NCBI RefSeq assembly: GCF_003144325.1
Contig: NZ_PENS01000004.1
Span: 186,001-250,000 of the forward strand
Reading direction: 5' to 3'
DNA: 64,000 nt
From: Proteus terrae
Lineage (GTDB): Bacteria > Pseudomonadota > Gammaproteobacteria > Enterobacterales > Enterobacteriaceae
Positions 1-8,759 of this stretch are shown here, in pieces. The stretch's first letter is position 1, and every line of letters begins with the position of its first letter. The notes under the pieces were generated by a model, which worked only from the letters and a program-made list of their open reading frames with translations, ran no database searches and was not told where the DNA came from. A program made the position numbers and the translations under genes.

Positions 1-147
1 TTCATAATAATCATGTTGATGCAATCCACTGACACTTTCTGTTTTATTATAAATAAAGACATGAAAGTTTTTGCCATTAAATAGCTGATCTTCATAGACC
101 ATGCGTATTTCGCTTTGTGCTCTCAATGACTCCACCACAGTATTCAT
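1..147 (-). CDS. chbR: ChbR, chitobiose operon AraC-type regulator (N-terminal fragment)
   Basis: This reading frame runs off the window edge and only the first 49 codons are visible, starting [20 protein letters not shown]. The stretch [20 protein letters not shown] followed by LHQHDYYE is typical of the N-terminal cupin of ChbR, the AraC/XylS-family dual regulator that represses the chitobiose operon and activates it with inducer. It lies directly downstream of chbA in the same direction, as in the E. coli order chbBCARFG. The DNA-binding half is outside the window, so function rests on this fragment and its position. Confidence 0.85.
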   Translation of the reverse strand, partial: MNTVVESLRAQSEIRMVYEDQLFNGKNFHVFIYNKTESVSGLHQHDYYE

Positions 148-148
148 C

Positions 149-499
149 TTATTTTATCTTCTCATGTAACTCGATTAATTCTGTCACTAACTCTCTGGCT
201 AACATCGATGTCATTAAATGATCTTGCGCGTGGACTAATACCAAGCTGACTTTGGTTTTGCCAACACCTTGGTCATCACCAATTAAACGAGTCTGTATTT
301 TATGCGCCTCATTTAATGCTTCACGAGACTGTTCCATTAATTTTCTAGCGCCATCAAAATCACCTTCTTTGGCTTTTTTTAATGCGCCATAAGCCACACT
401 ACGGGCTTGGCCAGAATTAATGATAAGCCCCATGATGATCTCTTCAAATTCATCATCAGTTGCACTGCTATCAACGGCATTTTCAATATCTAACATCAT
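149..499 (-). CDS. chbA: PTS N,N'-diacetylchitobiose-specific EIIA component
   Basis: Cytoplasmic phosphocarrier of the lactose/chitobiose PTS family; it passes phosphate from HPr to ChbB. I start it at the double methionine MMLDIENA because GAGG sits about 8 bases upstream, giving 116 residues, the length of E. coli ChbA; a longer frame to 541 has no support. The middle carries the family blocks [14 protein letters not shown] and [15 protein letters not shown], the latter holding the histidine expected to be phosphorylated (about residue 89). It follows chbC by 58 bases and precedes chbR by one base, so the genes are surely co-transcribed. Regulation is expected from ChbR, NagC and CRP, by analogy with E. 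coli. Confidence 0.95.
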   Translation of the reverse strand: MMLDIENAVDSSATDDEFEEIIMGLIINSGQARSVAYGALKKAKEGDFDGARKLMEQSREALNEAHKIQTRLIGDDQGVGKTKVSLVLVHAQDHLMTSMLARELVTELIELHEKIK

Positions 500-557
500 A
501 TTTCCTCTTTGACACTGGCAAGTGCAGAGAAGCCTCTGCACTTGTGTTTTCTATCAC

Positions 558-1916
558 TTAAAATTTCAATGCATTGGCAATATCTTCTTCACTTTCTTCT
601 TTTTCAATTTCAGTTTGAGCTTTATTTGAAATAATCACGAAAGGAAGATAAATCAGTGTGGCAACACCCAAGTTAAATAGTGCTAATAACAGTGCTGCAA
701 TACTGCCGTTAGTGTTAAAGAATGCACCTAATCCCGTTGGCATCGTCCATGGCGCTATATTTGTTACTGGTGGGATTATCCCTAAGTAATAAGCCGTCAC
801 AGTAATTGCGGCAAGAATAGGCTGAATAAGAATAAAGGGAATAAACATCACTGGGTTCATGATAATAGGCAAACCAAAAATAATCGGTTCATTAATTTGG
901 AATAAACCTGCTGGTAATGCCAGTTTTGCCACTTGACGATGATCGGCGCGACGAGATGCGATAAAGATAGCCAGAATCAGCCCCAGCGTTGCCCCCGTCC
1001 CCCCTAAGAAGATAAAGGAGTCTAACATCGGTTTGGCCCAGAGATGGAATGTCTTACCTGCCGCTAATGCAGCTTCAACAGAACCGTACTCTGTATAAAT
1101 CGCAATATTCTCTAATGCCCATGGTGTCATAATGCCACTATCAAGCGCTGTCAGCGCTAGTGAACCATGAATACCAAAGAACCATAACAATGATGTGAAG
1201 ATAACATACGCCCAACCCACTACAGAACCTAATGAAGCTAAAGGCGTTGAGATAGAGTCCAAAATAACTTGGTGGAAATGTGTTTCATAATGTCCTAATC
1301 CCCATGAAACAATTCCCATAACAGATAAGATAATAAAACCAGGGATTAAGGCCGAGAATGAACGTGAAACAGAAACTGGCACGCTATCAGGTAAGCGGAT
1401 CACCCAATTACGACGCACAATAAAGGTAAACATTTCAGCCACAACAAGACCGATAATAATACCTGAAATAACATTCGCACCCCCTAACCAGTTGGCGCCA
1501 ACAGCATACGCCCCCCCAGCATTATAAGGTGTGACAGTCATAAAAGCAGCGATAGAGAGTAACCCAGCCGCGATAGGATCGACCTTACGCTCTTCGGCTA
1601 ATCCCATACCGATAAAAAAGGGTGTCATTAATGACATGATACCCAATGTTCCGTTATAGACATTCCCCCCAATGGCTTTAAAACTATTGAGTGTTTCTAT
1701 TGTTGATGCATCAAGGCGGATACCTAAAGAATAAAAAAAGGAGCCCTCACCAAAACTAAGAAAAACGTTATTGATAAGTACAAACATTGCCCCTGCAAGG
1801 GTTAACGGCATTAAACGAATAAAACCATTTTTAATCGCATTAACGTGAGGTTGCTTTCCAATTTTAACCGCAAAAGGAAGGAGTACCTTTTCAAGTGAAC
1901 CAATAAACTTACTCAT
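558..1916 (-). CDS. chbC: PTS N,N'-diacetylchitobiose-specific EIIC permease
   Basis: Integral inner membrane permease of the lactose-type PTS. It binds chitobiose at the periplasmic side and releases the phosphorylated sugar inside. The protein is 452 residues, the same as E. coli ChbC, and shows about ten hydrophobic segments. Recognisable EIIC blocks include [18 protein letters not shown] near the start, the [20 protein letters not shown] loop, and [14 protein letters not shown] near residue 340, which is the substrate-binding NEP motif. It sits between chbB and chbA on the same strand. Confidence 0.95.
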   Translation of the reverse strand: MSKFIGSLEKVLLPFAVKIGKQPHVNAIKNGFIRLMPLTLAGAMFVLINNVFLSFGEGSFFYSLGIRLDASTIETLNSFKAIGGNVYNGTLGIMSLMTPFFIGMGLAEERKVDPIAAGLLSIAAFMTVTPYNAGGAYAVGANWLGGANVISGIIIGLVVAEMFTFIVRRNWVIRLPDSVPVSVSRSFSALIPGFIILSVMGIVSWGLGHYETHFHQVILDSISTPLASLGSVVGWAYVIFTSLLWFFGIHGSLALTALDSGIMTPWALENIAIYTEYGSVEAALAAGKTFHLWAKPMLDSFIFLGGTGATLGLILAIFIASRRADHRQVAKLALPAGLFQINEPIIFGLPIIMNPVMFIPFILIQPILAAITVTAYYLGIIPPVTNIAPWTMPTGLGAFFNTNGSIAALLLALFNLGVATLIYLPFVIISNKAQTEIEKEESEEDIANALKF

Positions 1917-2010
1917 AGAAAAATACCCTTAAAATGCCGCTAATTGCTCGGCTTGCTGAAAAATTCGCTCTTTGACTGAAATAGAAATAATAAAAAAATA
2001 AAAAATAAAA

Positions 2011-2337
2011 TTAATTTGTTGTTGCAGATGCTTTTTTAATAGAGGCGACAGCGGCTTTTAACACACCTAAGCCATCTACTTTTCCGTATAACAAAGAATC
2101 GATCACTTCGACCGGTTTATTCGGGAGTAATTTTTGGATATCAGGCAACATCCAACTAATTTGTGGACCAAGTAAAATTAGATCCGCATCCTGTCCTTTT
2201 TGTGCCGCTAAGGTTTCAGGAAATGCTTCAATAACCACAGGCACTTGATATTTTTCTGCTTGTGCTCGCATTTTGGTCACGAGAAGAGATGTTGACATGC
2301 CAGCAGAACAAAATAAGTAAATATATTTCTTTTGCAT
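2011..2337 (-). CDS. chbB: PTS N,N'-diacetylchitobiose-specific EIIB component
   Basis: Cytoplasmic EIIB that receives phosphate from ChbA on the cysteine in the N-terminal loop [14 protein letters not shown] and hands it to the sugar bound in ChbC. I start it at MQKKYIYLF (AGAGGG just upstream) rather than at the frame's first methionine at 2358, giving 108 residues. The C-terminal block [20 protein letters not shown] is conserved in ChbB. It is the first gene of the operon; the 94-base gap to chbC holds no obvious terminator. Its promoter must lie in 2338-2700. Confidence 0.94.
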   Translation of the reverse strand: MQKKYIYLFCSAGMSTSLLVTKMRAQAEKYQVPVVIEAFPETLAAQKGQDADLILLGPQISWMLPDIQKLLPNKPVEVIDSLLYGKVDGLGVLKAAVASIKKASATTN

Positions 2338-2789
2338 AAAACCCTCTTGAGTTGGCAACGATTTACCCTAGAGATAACAAGGCTTTCTCTTGTGCATTCA
2401 TTACTGTGTCAGTACAGAAACCGAAGTAAGATTAAAATAAGGATTGTTTCTGCTTGAATGAAGTATACGCAATGATACTAGCTAACGATATTTCTTAGTG
2501 GTTCAGAATTGTCTCTCCTTGACCTGCTCTTTTGACACTCTTCACAAATTGAGCAAATAATCTTAAGAGTTCTTTCACGTCACAAAATTTGTTCTTTATT
2601 TTCCTTTAATGATCTCTCACAAGATTTCGCCATTTTAGTCAAGTTAATCCTTTATTATTATGAGAATGTGAATTAGTATCATTACTCTTTATGTTTTTGA
2701 TGGTATTATCGCCTTCTTTGTGGATCGACATTTAAGCCACTGCTGTAAAGATCCGTGTTATTTCGTGTTGCAACAATATGGGAAAGAGA
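2338..2789. promoter_or_regulatory. Divergent control region between chb operon and iron importer
   Basis: About 450 AT-rich bases without a gene separate the leftward chbB from the rightward siderophore-binding protein. The right end holds the Fur-like box listed separately. I could not define a convincing NagC, CRP or ChbR site by eye, although such sites would be expected for chb. Confidence 0.5.
2662..2680 (+). promoter_or_regulatory. Candidate Fur box
   Basis: The 19 bases GAGAATGTGAATTAGTATC match the classical Fur consensus GATAATGATAATCATTATC at 14 positions and lie about 110 bases before the iron importer gene. The function follows from this match and from the downstream genes; it is not proven. 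Confidence 0.6.
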
Positions 2790-3761
2790 ATGTTTAAAAA
2801 GTCATTAAGCCCACTGTTTTTACTGCTTTCTTCACTTGTTATCGCAGGTTGTGATAACGCTCAAGACGCATCAACAGCACAATCAGCGGAGAAACAAACT
2901 CTCACGATTGAACATTTCCAAGGGACAACTGAAATCCCTGCACACCCGCAAAAAGTGGTTGTGATGAATATGGAAACCCTTGATATTATTGATGCATTAG
3001 GTGTTTCTATTGTTGGTCTTCCACAAACGAATGTTCATTTACCAAAATTCTTAGAGAAATACACCAATCCGAACGACTATATCAATGAAGGTGCTTTATT
3101 CGAGCCAAACTATGAAAAGCTCAGCACAACAGCGCCTGATTTAATTTTAAGTGGTAGTCGTGCTCGTGATGCGTATGCAAAATTAAGTGAAATTGCACCT
3201 GCGATTTCAATGGATATCGATCCGAAGCGTTTCGTTGAAAGCCTTGCTGAACGCACCACAACATTAGGTCAAATTTTTGGCAAAGAAGAACAAGCTAAAA
3301 AATTACTGGCTGATTTCAATAGCAAAATTGATACCGTAAAAGCCAAAACACCAGACGCAGGTAAAGCAATGGTGGTTTTAGTCAGTGGCGGTAAAATTTC
3401 GGCTTATGGCCCAAGCTCTCGCTTTGGCTTTATCTATGATGTATTAGGTTTTGAACCAGCTTATGTTTTTGATAGCCCAGGTTCACACGGCAACATTGTC
3501 AACTCTGAATTACTGTTAAAACTTAATCCAGATTGGCTGTTTGTCATTGACCGTGATGCAGCAATTGGTCGTGAAGATTCACAACCAGCTCAACAAGTTC
3601 TTGATAATGCACTAGTTAGAAAAGTAAATGCTTGGAATAAAGACCAAGTTATCTATCTTGATGCAAGTTCCATTTATATCTCTGGCGGGATCCAAACTTA
3701 CTCTCGTTTAATGGATACAATTAATCAGGCCTTGGATCAAAAAAATAAAGTAACTGAATGA
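2790..3761 (+). CDS. Siderophore/iron ABC transporter substrate-binding lipoprotein (FatB/CeuE/VctP type)
   Basis: Periplasmic iron-siderophore binding protein anchored as a lipoprotein: the signal MFKKSLSPLFLLLSSLVIAG ends in a lipobox with the cysteine just before DNAQ. The mature part has the two-lobe Fe-chelate binding fold, with KVVVMNMETLDIIDALGVSI (lobe 1 start) and the ILSGSRARDAYAKLSEIAP block. I chose the ATG at 2790 because GGAAAG precedes it closely; the in-frame ATG at 2778 lacks a ribosome site. It overlaps the next gene by 4 bases and heads a four-gene importer. Substrate is probably a catecholate or degraded siderophore, judged only from family resemblance to CeuE, FatB and VctP. 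Confidence 0.88.
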   Translation: MFKKSLSPLFLLLSSLVIAGCDNAQDASTAQSAEKQTLTIEHFQGTTEIPAHPQKVVVMNMETLDIIDALGVSIVGLPQTNVHLPKFLEKYTNPNDYINEGALFEPNYEKLSTTAPDLILSGSRARDAYAKLSEIAPAISMDIDPKRFVESLAERTTTLGQIFGKEEQAKKLLADFNSKIDTVKAKTPDAGKAMVVLVSGGKISAYGPSSRFGFIYDVLGFEPAYVFDSPGSHGNIVNSELLLKLNPDWLFVIDRDAAIGREDSQPAQQVLDNALVRKVNAWNKDQVIYLDASSIYISGGIQTYSRLMDTINQALDQKNKVTE

Positions 3762-4720
3762 AAACGTTCCATTTATCATTGGGGATAGGGGTTATCGCTA
3801 TCCTCTCAATGATCAGTCTATTTGTCGGCGCAGGAGATATTACTCCTGCTTCGCTTTTTACTGATCCCGATATGCGCGATATCTTCTTTATCAGCCGTGT
3901 TCCAAGAACTCTATCATTATTACTCGCCGGTGGAGCCATTAGTGTTGCAGGATTGATTATGCAACTGCTCACCCAAAACCGCTTTGTCGAACCTTCTCTT
4001 GCCGGAACAACGCAATCTGCAAGTCTTGGATTATTAGTCGTCATGTTGCTCTTTCCAGCGGCAGGCATCTTCACCAAAATGATGGTCGCCACTGTTTTTG
4101 CCCTGCTTGGTACTTTGTTGTTTATGTTGCTTCTGCAAAGGATCACCTTAAAAACGACATTAATAGTGCCTTTAGTGGGGATTATGCTTAGCGCTGTTAT
4201 CGGTGCGTTGACTATCTTTTTAGCGGTTTATTTCGATTTATTGCAATCTTTAGACGCATGGACAAGTGGCGATTTTTCAAGTGTATTACAAGGCCGCTAT
4301 GAGCTGTTATGGCTTGTCGGTGCGCTGGCAATCATGGCGTGTTGGGTTGCAGATAGCTTTACGGTTGCAGGAATGGGGCGAGAGTTCTCTATTAACGTGG
4401 GACTGAATTACCGCAAAGTCATGATAATAGGGTTATCGATTATCGCGCTAATCAGTGGTGTTGTGGTTTCTGTTGTCGGTGCATTGCCTTTCCTAGGTTT
4501 GATTGTGCCCAATTTAGTGAGCTTAGTGATGGGGGATAATATCCGTAAAACTATCCCTTGGGTTTGCTTAAGTGGTGGCGGGATTGTTTTACTGTGTGAT
4601 GTGATTGGTCGCCTTATTCGCTACCCATTTGAAATTCCGGCCAGTGTTATTTTAGGGGCTGTCGGTGCCATTATTTTCCTTTTCTTACTACTAAAGCAGC
4701 AACGTTATGCAAAAAGTTAA
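3758..4720 (+). CDS. Iron-siderophore ABC transporter permease (FecCD family), first subunit
   Basis: Inner membrane permease of 320 residues with about nine hydrophobic helices. Family signatures include RVPRTLSLLLAGGAISVAGL near residue 47, the QLLTQNRFVEPSLAG loop, and PFLGLIVPNLV near residue 246, which is the cytoplasmic loop that contacts the ATPase. Its start overlaps the stop of the binding protein (ATGA) and its end overlaps the next permease by 14 bases, so translation is coupled. It would pair with the second permease to form the FatD/CeuB-like half of the channel. Confidence 0.92.
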   Translation: MKTFHLSLGIGVIAILSMISLFVGAGDITPASLFTDPDMRDIFFISRVPRTLSLLLAGGAISVAGLIMQLLTQNRFVEPSLAGTTQSASLGLLVVMLLFPAAGIFTKMMVATVFALLGTLLFMLLLQRITLKTTLIVPLVGIMLSAVIGALTIFLAVYFDLLQSLDAWTSGDFSSVLQGRYELLWLVGALAIMACWVADSFTVAGMGREFSINVGLNYRKVMIIGLSIIALISGVVVSVVGALPFLGLIVPNLVSLVMGDNIRKTIPWVCLSGGGIVLLCDVIGRLIRYPFEIPASVILGAVGAIIFLFLLLKQQRYAKS

Positions 4721-5714
4721 TTCATCCATAATTAGCAAATGTACTGGCGCTGTCGAACATAAGAAAACGCGCCTCTCCCCCATGTCTCGTATCTGGTTAT
4801 TATTAGGGGCATCGTTATTATCCATTGTGTTATTTATGACGATAAACCTAAATGGCAATATCTCTTATATTCTGACTCACCGCGCTTACATTATTCTCAC
4901 CATGATTGTGGTAGCTTTTGCCGCAGGTGTTTCGACTATTCTGTTTCAAACCATTGCCAACAACCGCATTTTGACACCTTCACTTATGGGGTTAGAAGCC
5001 CTATTTGTATTGCTACAAACCGTGTTTGTCTTCTTTGAAGGTGATATGCCTGCATCGTGGATGCTGAACCTATCAAAGTTCTTCTTAGAATCGACATTGC
5101 TTGTACTATTTTCCGTTGTACTCTACCGTTGGCTGTTTAGCTCTGTACGCTTTAACATTAATTTAGTCCTAATGATTGGGATTATTTTAGGGACTCTATT
5201 TCGCAGTTCCGCCACATTATTACAACGCTTGATGGATCCCAATGAGTTTTCCATCTTACAAGGCCGCATGTTTGCCACCTTCACCCGTGCCACGCCTGAT
5301 CTTATCTTTTGTGCCTTAGCGATTATTGTAGTTGTTGGTGTTTTACTTTGGCGTATGCGTTATAGCTTTGATGTGATGGCATTAGGGCAAGCGAATGCCA
5401 TTAACCTTGGTATTAATTACCGCAAACAGACCACTTATATCCTGTTGCTGATTTCTGTTTTAGTTGCGGTTTCTACCGCTTTAGTTGGCCCATTAACCTT
5501 CTTGGGTTTAATTGTGGCTAACCTTGCTTATCATATCAGTGGCAGCAGTCAGCACCGTTTCTTGATGCCTGTAGCCTTCTTACTAGGTACTATCGCTTTA
5601 ATCGGTGGGCAACTGGTTTTAGAGTATGGCTTAAAAATGACAGGAACACTTTCTGTTGTGATTGAGTTTGTTGGTGGGATGTTCTTTATCTATTTGGTGT
5701 TAAGAAGACTTTAA
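4707..5714 (+). CDS. Iron-siderophore ABC transporter permease (FecCD family), second subunit
   Basis: Second FecCD-type permease of 335 residues, similar to FatC/CeuC. It carries a charged N-terminal tail of about 25 residues before the first helix. Shared blocks with its partner are GVSTILFQTIANNRILTPSLMG near residue 75, NLGINYRKQTTYI, and GPLTFLGLIVANLAYHISGS near residue 259. It overlaps the first permease and ends one base before the ATPase gene. The ATG at 4707 fits the overlap; a start further in is possible because the N-terminal tail is not conserved. Confidence 0.9.
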   Translation: MQKVNSSIISKCTGAVEHKKTRLSPMSRIWLLLGASLLSIVLFMTINLNGNISYILTHRAYIILTMIVVAFAAGVSTILFQTIANNRILTPSLMGLEALFVLLQTVFVFFEGDMPASWMLNLSKFFLESTLLVLFSVVLYRWLFSSVRFNINLVLMIGIILGTLFRSSATLLQRLMDPNEFSILQGRMFATFTRATPDLIFCALAIIVVVGVLLWRMRYSFDVMALGQANAINLGINYRKQTTYILLLISVLVAVSTALVGPLTFLGLIVANLAYHISGSSQHRFLMPVAFLLGTIALIGGQLVLEYGLKMTGTLSVVIEFVGGMFFIYLVLRRL

Positions 5715-5715
5715 T

Positions 5716-6471
5716 ATGATTGAAATCAGCAAAATATCAAAACGTTATCAAGACACAACCGTTCTCGATAATATAACAACAACAATTCAGCGTGGCGGTA
5801 TTACTTCGATCATTGGCCCTAATGGCGCGGGTAAATCCACATTACTTTCTGTTATTGGACGTTTATTAATACCTGAAAGTGGCATGGTCAGTGTTAACGG
5901 CATGGATGTTGCGGCAACAGATAGTGACGTACTGGCAAAAAACCTTTCAATACTGCGCCAAGAAAATCAATTCGTTAGTCGTTTAACCGTAGAAGAATTA
6001 GTCGGTTTCGGGCGTTATCCCTACAGCAAAGGACGTTTAACGCTTGATGATAAGAAAATAATTGATGAGTCATTAGCTTTTTTAAATCTCACTGAATTTC
6101 GTCATCGCTATCTCGATGAATTATCGGGCGGGCAACGCCAACGCACTTATGTGGCAATGGTGCTATGCCAAGATACAGAATATGTCATGCTTGATGAACC
6201 ACTGAATAATCTTGATATGAAACATGCGGTAATAATGATGAAACTTCTGCGAAAAGCCGCAGATGAATTAGGAAAAACCATTATTATCGTTATTCATGAT
6301 ATCAATTTTGCCTCTGTTTACTCTGACTATATTTTAGCCATGCGTAACGGACAATTGTATTATCACGGTTCACCCAAAGAGATCATGAAAGCGGATATTA
6401 TCGAAGATATTTTCGACACCCCCGTTAACGTTAAAGAGCTCGATAATAAGCTAATTGCTATGTATTACTAA
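5716..6471 (+). CDS. Iron-siderophore ABC transporter ATP-binding protein
   Basis: Cytoplasmic ATPase that drives the importer. Walker A is GPNGAGKST (about residue 35), the Q-loop lies in LSILRQENQFV, the signature is LSGGQRQ (about residue 136), Walker B is VMLDEP (about residue 158) and the switch histidine follows in IIIVIHDINFAS. The 251-residue length and the C-terminal DIIEDIFDTPVNVKELDNK resemble CeuD/YclP/VctC proteins. The gene follows the second permease by one base and closes the operon; a strong hairpin follows. Confidence 0.94.
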   Translation: MIEISKISKRYQDTTVLDNITTTIQRGGITSIIGPNGAGKSTLLSVIGRLLIPESGMVSVNGMDVAATDSDVLAKNLSILRQENQFVSRLTVEELVGFGRYPYSKGRLTLDDKKIIDESLAFLNLTEFRHRYLDELSGGQRQRTYVAMVLCQDTEYVMLDEPLNNLDMKHAVIMMKLLRKAADELGKTIIIVIHDINFASVYSDYILAMRNGQLYYHGSPKEIMKADIIEDIFDTPVNVKELDNKLIAMYY

Positions 6472-6496
6472 TGCCATTTAGCCGATTATCTTCAAT

Positions 6497-6537
6497 AAAA
6501 AGCATGTTGTTCTTCTCATTAACAGCGTGCTTTTTTA
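6497..6537. terminator. Bidirectional terminator
   Basis: AAAAAGCATG at 6497 pairs with CGTGCTTTTT ending at 6535 (one G-T pair) and continues into a T run, with A's on the left. It ends the iron importer operon and touches the stop codon of the convergent smvR. Confidence 0.8.
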
Positions 6538-7089
6538 TTGCTTTTTACCTTGCTGAAGTAACTCTGAATCAATATCTTCAAAGATAGATTGCCATTCGTT
6601 ATCATCAATACCCATTAGTCCAAAATAACGCAATAAAAAGGTGCCTTCTGTCGCTAAAAATGCCAATCGTGCACGTTTTCCCGCTTCTGTTGTCGTATCT
6701 ACACCCGCTAATCGTTGTTGATACCACTCTTTAGTACTTTGTAGATATTCTGGAGTTTGTAGCAATGCCGCCATCAAACTCGCGCCTTTGGCAAAAGAGA
6801 CTTTATCGTGATGATGAGTCGCATGAATATGTGCTGCAACACGATTGTCAGGCGAATTATCATTTTTAACTATCTCGTTAAATTGAGTTTCATAACTGCC
6901 TTCCCAATGTTCAAACATAGCATCAATCATCGCCTCTTTACTGCTAAAACAGTATTGAACCCCCCCTTTAGAGATCCCCATTTTTTTTGCAACGGTATCA
7001 ATCGTTAACGCTGCGGCACCTTGTTCCATAACGATATCGAAGATCGCTTCTAATAATTTTTCTCTATCAATCGTTCTTTGACGTCCCAT
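6535..7089 (-). CDS. smvR: TetR-family repressor SmvR
   Basis: Predicted TetR-type repressor of the divergent efflux gene smvA. I start it at MGRQRTIDREKLLEAIF (AGAGG upstream), giving 184 residues; the frame to 7155 has a non-family extension. Residues 9-55 form the helix-turn-helix: IVMEQGAAALTIDTVAKKMG then ISKGGVQYCFSSKEAM. The C-terminal part would bind a cationic biocide ligand. Divergent smvR-smvA pairs are known in Proteus, Klebsiella and relatives, where loss of smvR raises chlorhexidine tolerance; the pairing here is the main support for the name. Confidence 0.82.
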   Translation of the reverse strand: MGRQRTIDREKLLEAIFDIVMEQGAAALTIDTVAKKMGISKGGVQYCFSSKEAMIDAMFEHWEGSYETQFNEIVKNDNSPDNRVAAHIHATHHHDKVSFAKGASLMAALLQTPEYLQSTKEWYQQRLAGVDTTTEAGKRARLAFLATEGTFLLRYFGLMGIDDNEWQSIFEDIDSELLQQGKKQ

Positions 7090-7107
7090 AAAAAACCTCT
7101 TTTCAAT

Positions 7108-7136
7108 ACGGCTGTATGGATTTATATTGTAGCCGT
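7108..7136. promoter_or_regulatory. Candidate SmvR operator
   Basis: ACGGCT at 7108-7113 and AGCCGT at 7131-7136 form an inverted repeat separated by 17 bases in the 85-base gap between smvR and smvA. Position and symmetry suit a TetR-family operator controlling both genes. This is inference from layout. Confidence 0.5.
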
Positions 7137-7174
7137 TAGTAAAAATAATACACATAAAAATAACTGAGATTTCT

Positions 7175-8698
7175 ATGATAAAAGATTATAAACGTTGGAT
7201 AGTATTACTTTTGGTATCTAGCATGCTGTTTCTCATTGTTGTTGATGTCACAGTGCTTTATACCGCATTGCCACGTTTAACTCATGATTTAAACGCCAGT
7301 GCATCAGAAAAACTTTGGATAATGAATGCCTATCCATTAATTGTTGCTGGATTATTACCCGCAGCAGGTATGCTCACAGATAGGATTGGTCATAAAACAT
7401 TATTTATTAGTGGATTACCGCTATTTGCACTCGCTTCATTGTGTGCGGCATTTTCACCTTCGGCTACCGCTTTAATCGCCTCTCGAGGCTTTTTAGCCGT
7501 GGGTGCTGCAATGAGTATGCCAGCAACACTATCAATAGTGCGCCAAGTTTTTAGCGATCCACAAGAGCGTGCTATTGCGATTGGAATTTGGTCTGCTGTT
7601 GCCTCAGGCGGTGCGGCGTTAGGGCCCTTAATTGGTGGTATTTTATTAAATAACTTTTGGTGGGGCTCCGTCTTTCTAATTAACGTTCCCATTGTTCTTT
7701 TTGTACTACCGTTTTCTTTTTGGCTTATCCCTAAATTTTCAGGACATGGTGATCATAAAATTGATTATTTAAGCTCAGTACTAATTTTAGTGGGTTTGAT
7801 CAGCGCCATTTATGCCTTAAAAGAGATAGGAAAACCTTATACACAGTGGAGTGAAGCCACAATTGCCACAGTGATTGCAGTGATCTTTCTCACTCTATTT
7901 ACCTTGCGTCAGCGTACACAAACTCACCCAATGATTGATTTTGGGTTATTTAAAAACCGCTTTTTTAGTATCGGTATTTTAATGGCGGTGCTTTCTATGG
8001 TGATCATTGTAGGTATTGAATTACTGCTCAGCCAACGCTTACAGCTTGTCGCAGGTTTTACCCCACTTAATGCAGCATTAGTGATCTTACCTATTCCTAT
8101 TGGCTCCGTACTTGCTTCTCCATTAGCTGGCTATTTCTTAGTGCGTTTAGGAGAAGTTCGCTTAATTATTGCCGGATTTATGCTTACTTTAGTGGGAAAC
8201 CTGTGGTTAATTGCCGTTTACCAAACTACATCGCCAATGGTGTTAATTGGTAGCTTGTTCTTAATCGGCTTTGGTTTAGGTATTATTTTTACCACTGCAT
8301 CAACTTCAATTATGTTGAGTGTGGCAGATAAACAAGCAGGAATGGCAGCCTCCATTGAAGACGTGGCTTATGAGCTTGGGAGCGTGATTGGCGTGACATT
8401 TATGGGCAGTTTGATGAGTACCGTGTACACTTTAAAGCTCGTACTACCTGACTCATTAGCTATCAACGATGCGGCCTATGACAGTTTAGACGAAGCCCTG
8501 ATTGTGGCAGAGGAGTTACCAAATGATGTGGCTTCTCTTGTGATATCTCAAGCAAATTTAGCTTTTGATAATGCTTTTTTTGTTGTATTAATTGCCACGG
8601 CTATTATGACTGCATTAAGTTTATTCTTTTTGCCTTATTGTTTACGTCATACTGTAAGAAAAAAAACAATTAACCATAATTCACTATTAGATCAATAG
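7175..8698 (+). CDS. smvA: MFS multidrug efflux transporter SmvA (DHA2 family)
   Basis: Proton-driven drug exporter of the 14-helix DHA2 group, 507 residues. Signatures are DVTVLYTALPRLTHDLNAS in helix 1, the motif-A loop GMLTDRIGHKTLF near residue 69, and the antiporter motif C region AVASGGAALGPLIGGILL near residue 145. The block MAASIEDVAYELGSVIGVTF resembles the SmvA family. SmvA exports quaternary ammonium compounds, chlorhexidine, acriflavine and methyl viologen in enterics. It is transcribed away from smvR and is probably monocistronic, since a hairpin follows at once. Confidence 0.85.
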   Translation: MIKDYKRWIVLLLVSSMLFLIVVDVTVLYTALPRLTHDLNASASEKLWIMNAYPLIVAGLLPAAGMLTDRIGHKTLFISGLPLFALASLCAAFSPSATALIASRGFLAVGAAMSMPATLSIVRQVFSDPQERAIAIGIWSAVASGGAALGPLIGGILLNNFWWGSVFLINVPIVLFVLPFSFWLIPKFSGHGDHKIDYLSSVLILVGLISAIYALKEIGKPYTQWSEATIATVIAVIFLTLFTLRQRTQTHPMIDFGLFKNRFFSIGILMAVLSMVIIVGIELLLSQRLQLVAGFTPLNAALVILPIPIGSVLASPLAGYFLVRLGEVRLIIAGFMLTLVGNLWLIAVYQTTSPMVLIGSLFLIGFGLGIIFTTASTSIMLSVADKQAGMAASIEDVAYELGSVIGVTFMGSLMSTVYTLKLVLPDSLAINDAAYDSLDEALIVAEELPNDVASLVISQANLAFDNAFFVVLIATAIMTALSLFFLPYCLRHTVRKKTINHNSLLDQ

Positions 8699-8702
8699 GA
8701 TA

Positions 8703-8739
8703 AATAACCTCACGCATCACCATGGTACGTGAGGTTATT
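8703..8739. terminator. Hairpin between convergent smvA and antiporter gene
   Basis: AATAACCTCACG (8703-8714) pairs perfectly with CGTGAGGTTATT (8728-8739) around a 13-base loop. It lacks a long T run but sits exactly between two convergent stop codons. Confidence 0.65.
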
Positions 8740-8759
8740 GATTGCAATATAAGAGAATA

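Noticed and set aside
3721-4146. 141-residue frame on the minus strand
   Set aside because: It overlaps the first permease on the other strand, lacks a ribosome site and resembles no protein family; a shadow frame.
7390-7692. 100-residue frame on the minus strand inside smvA
   Set aside because: It lies fully within a clear MFS gene and has no start signal.
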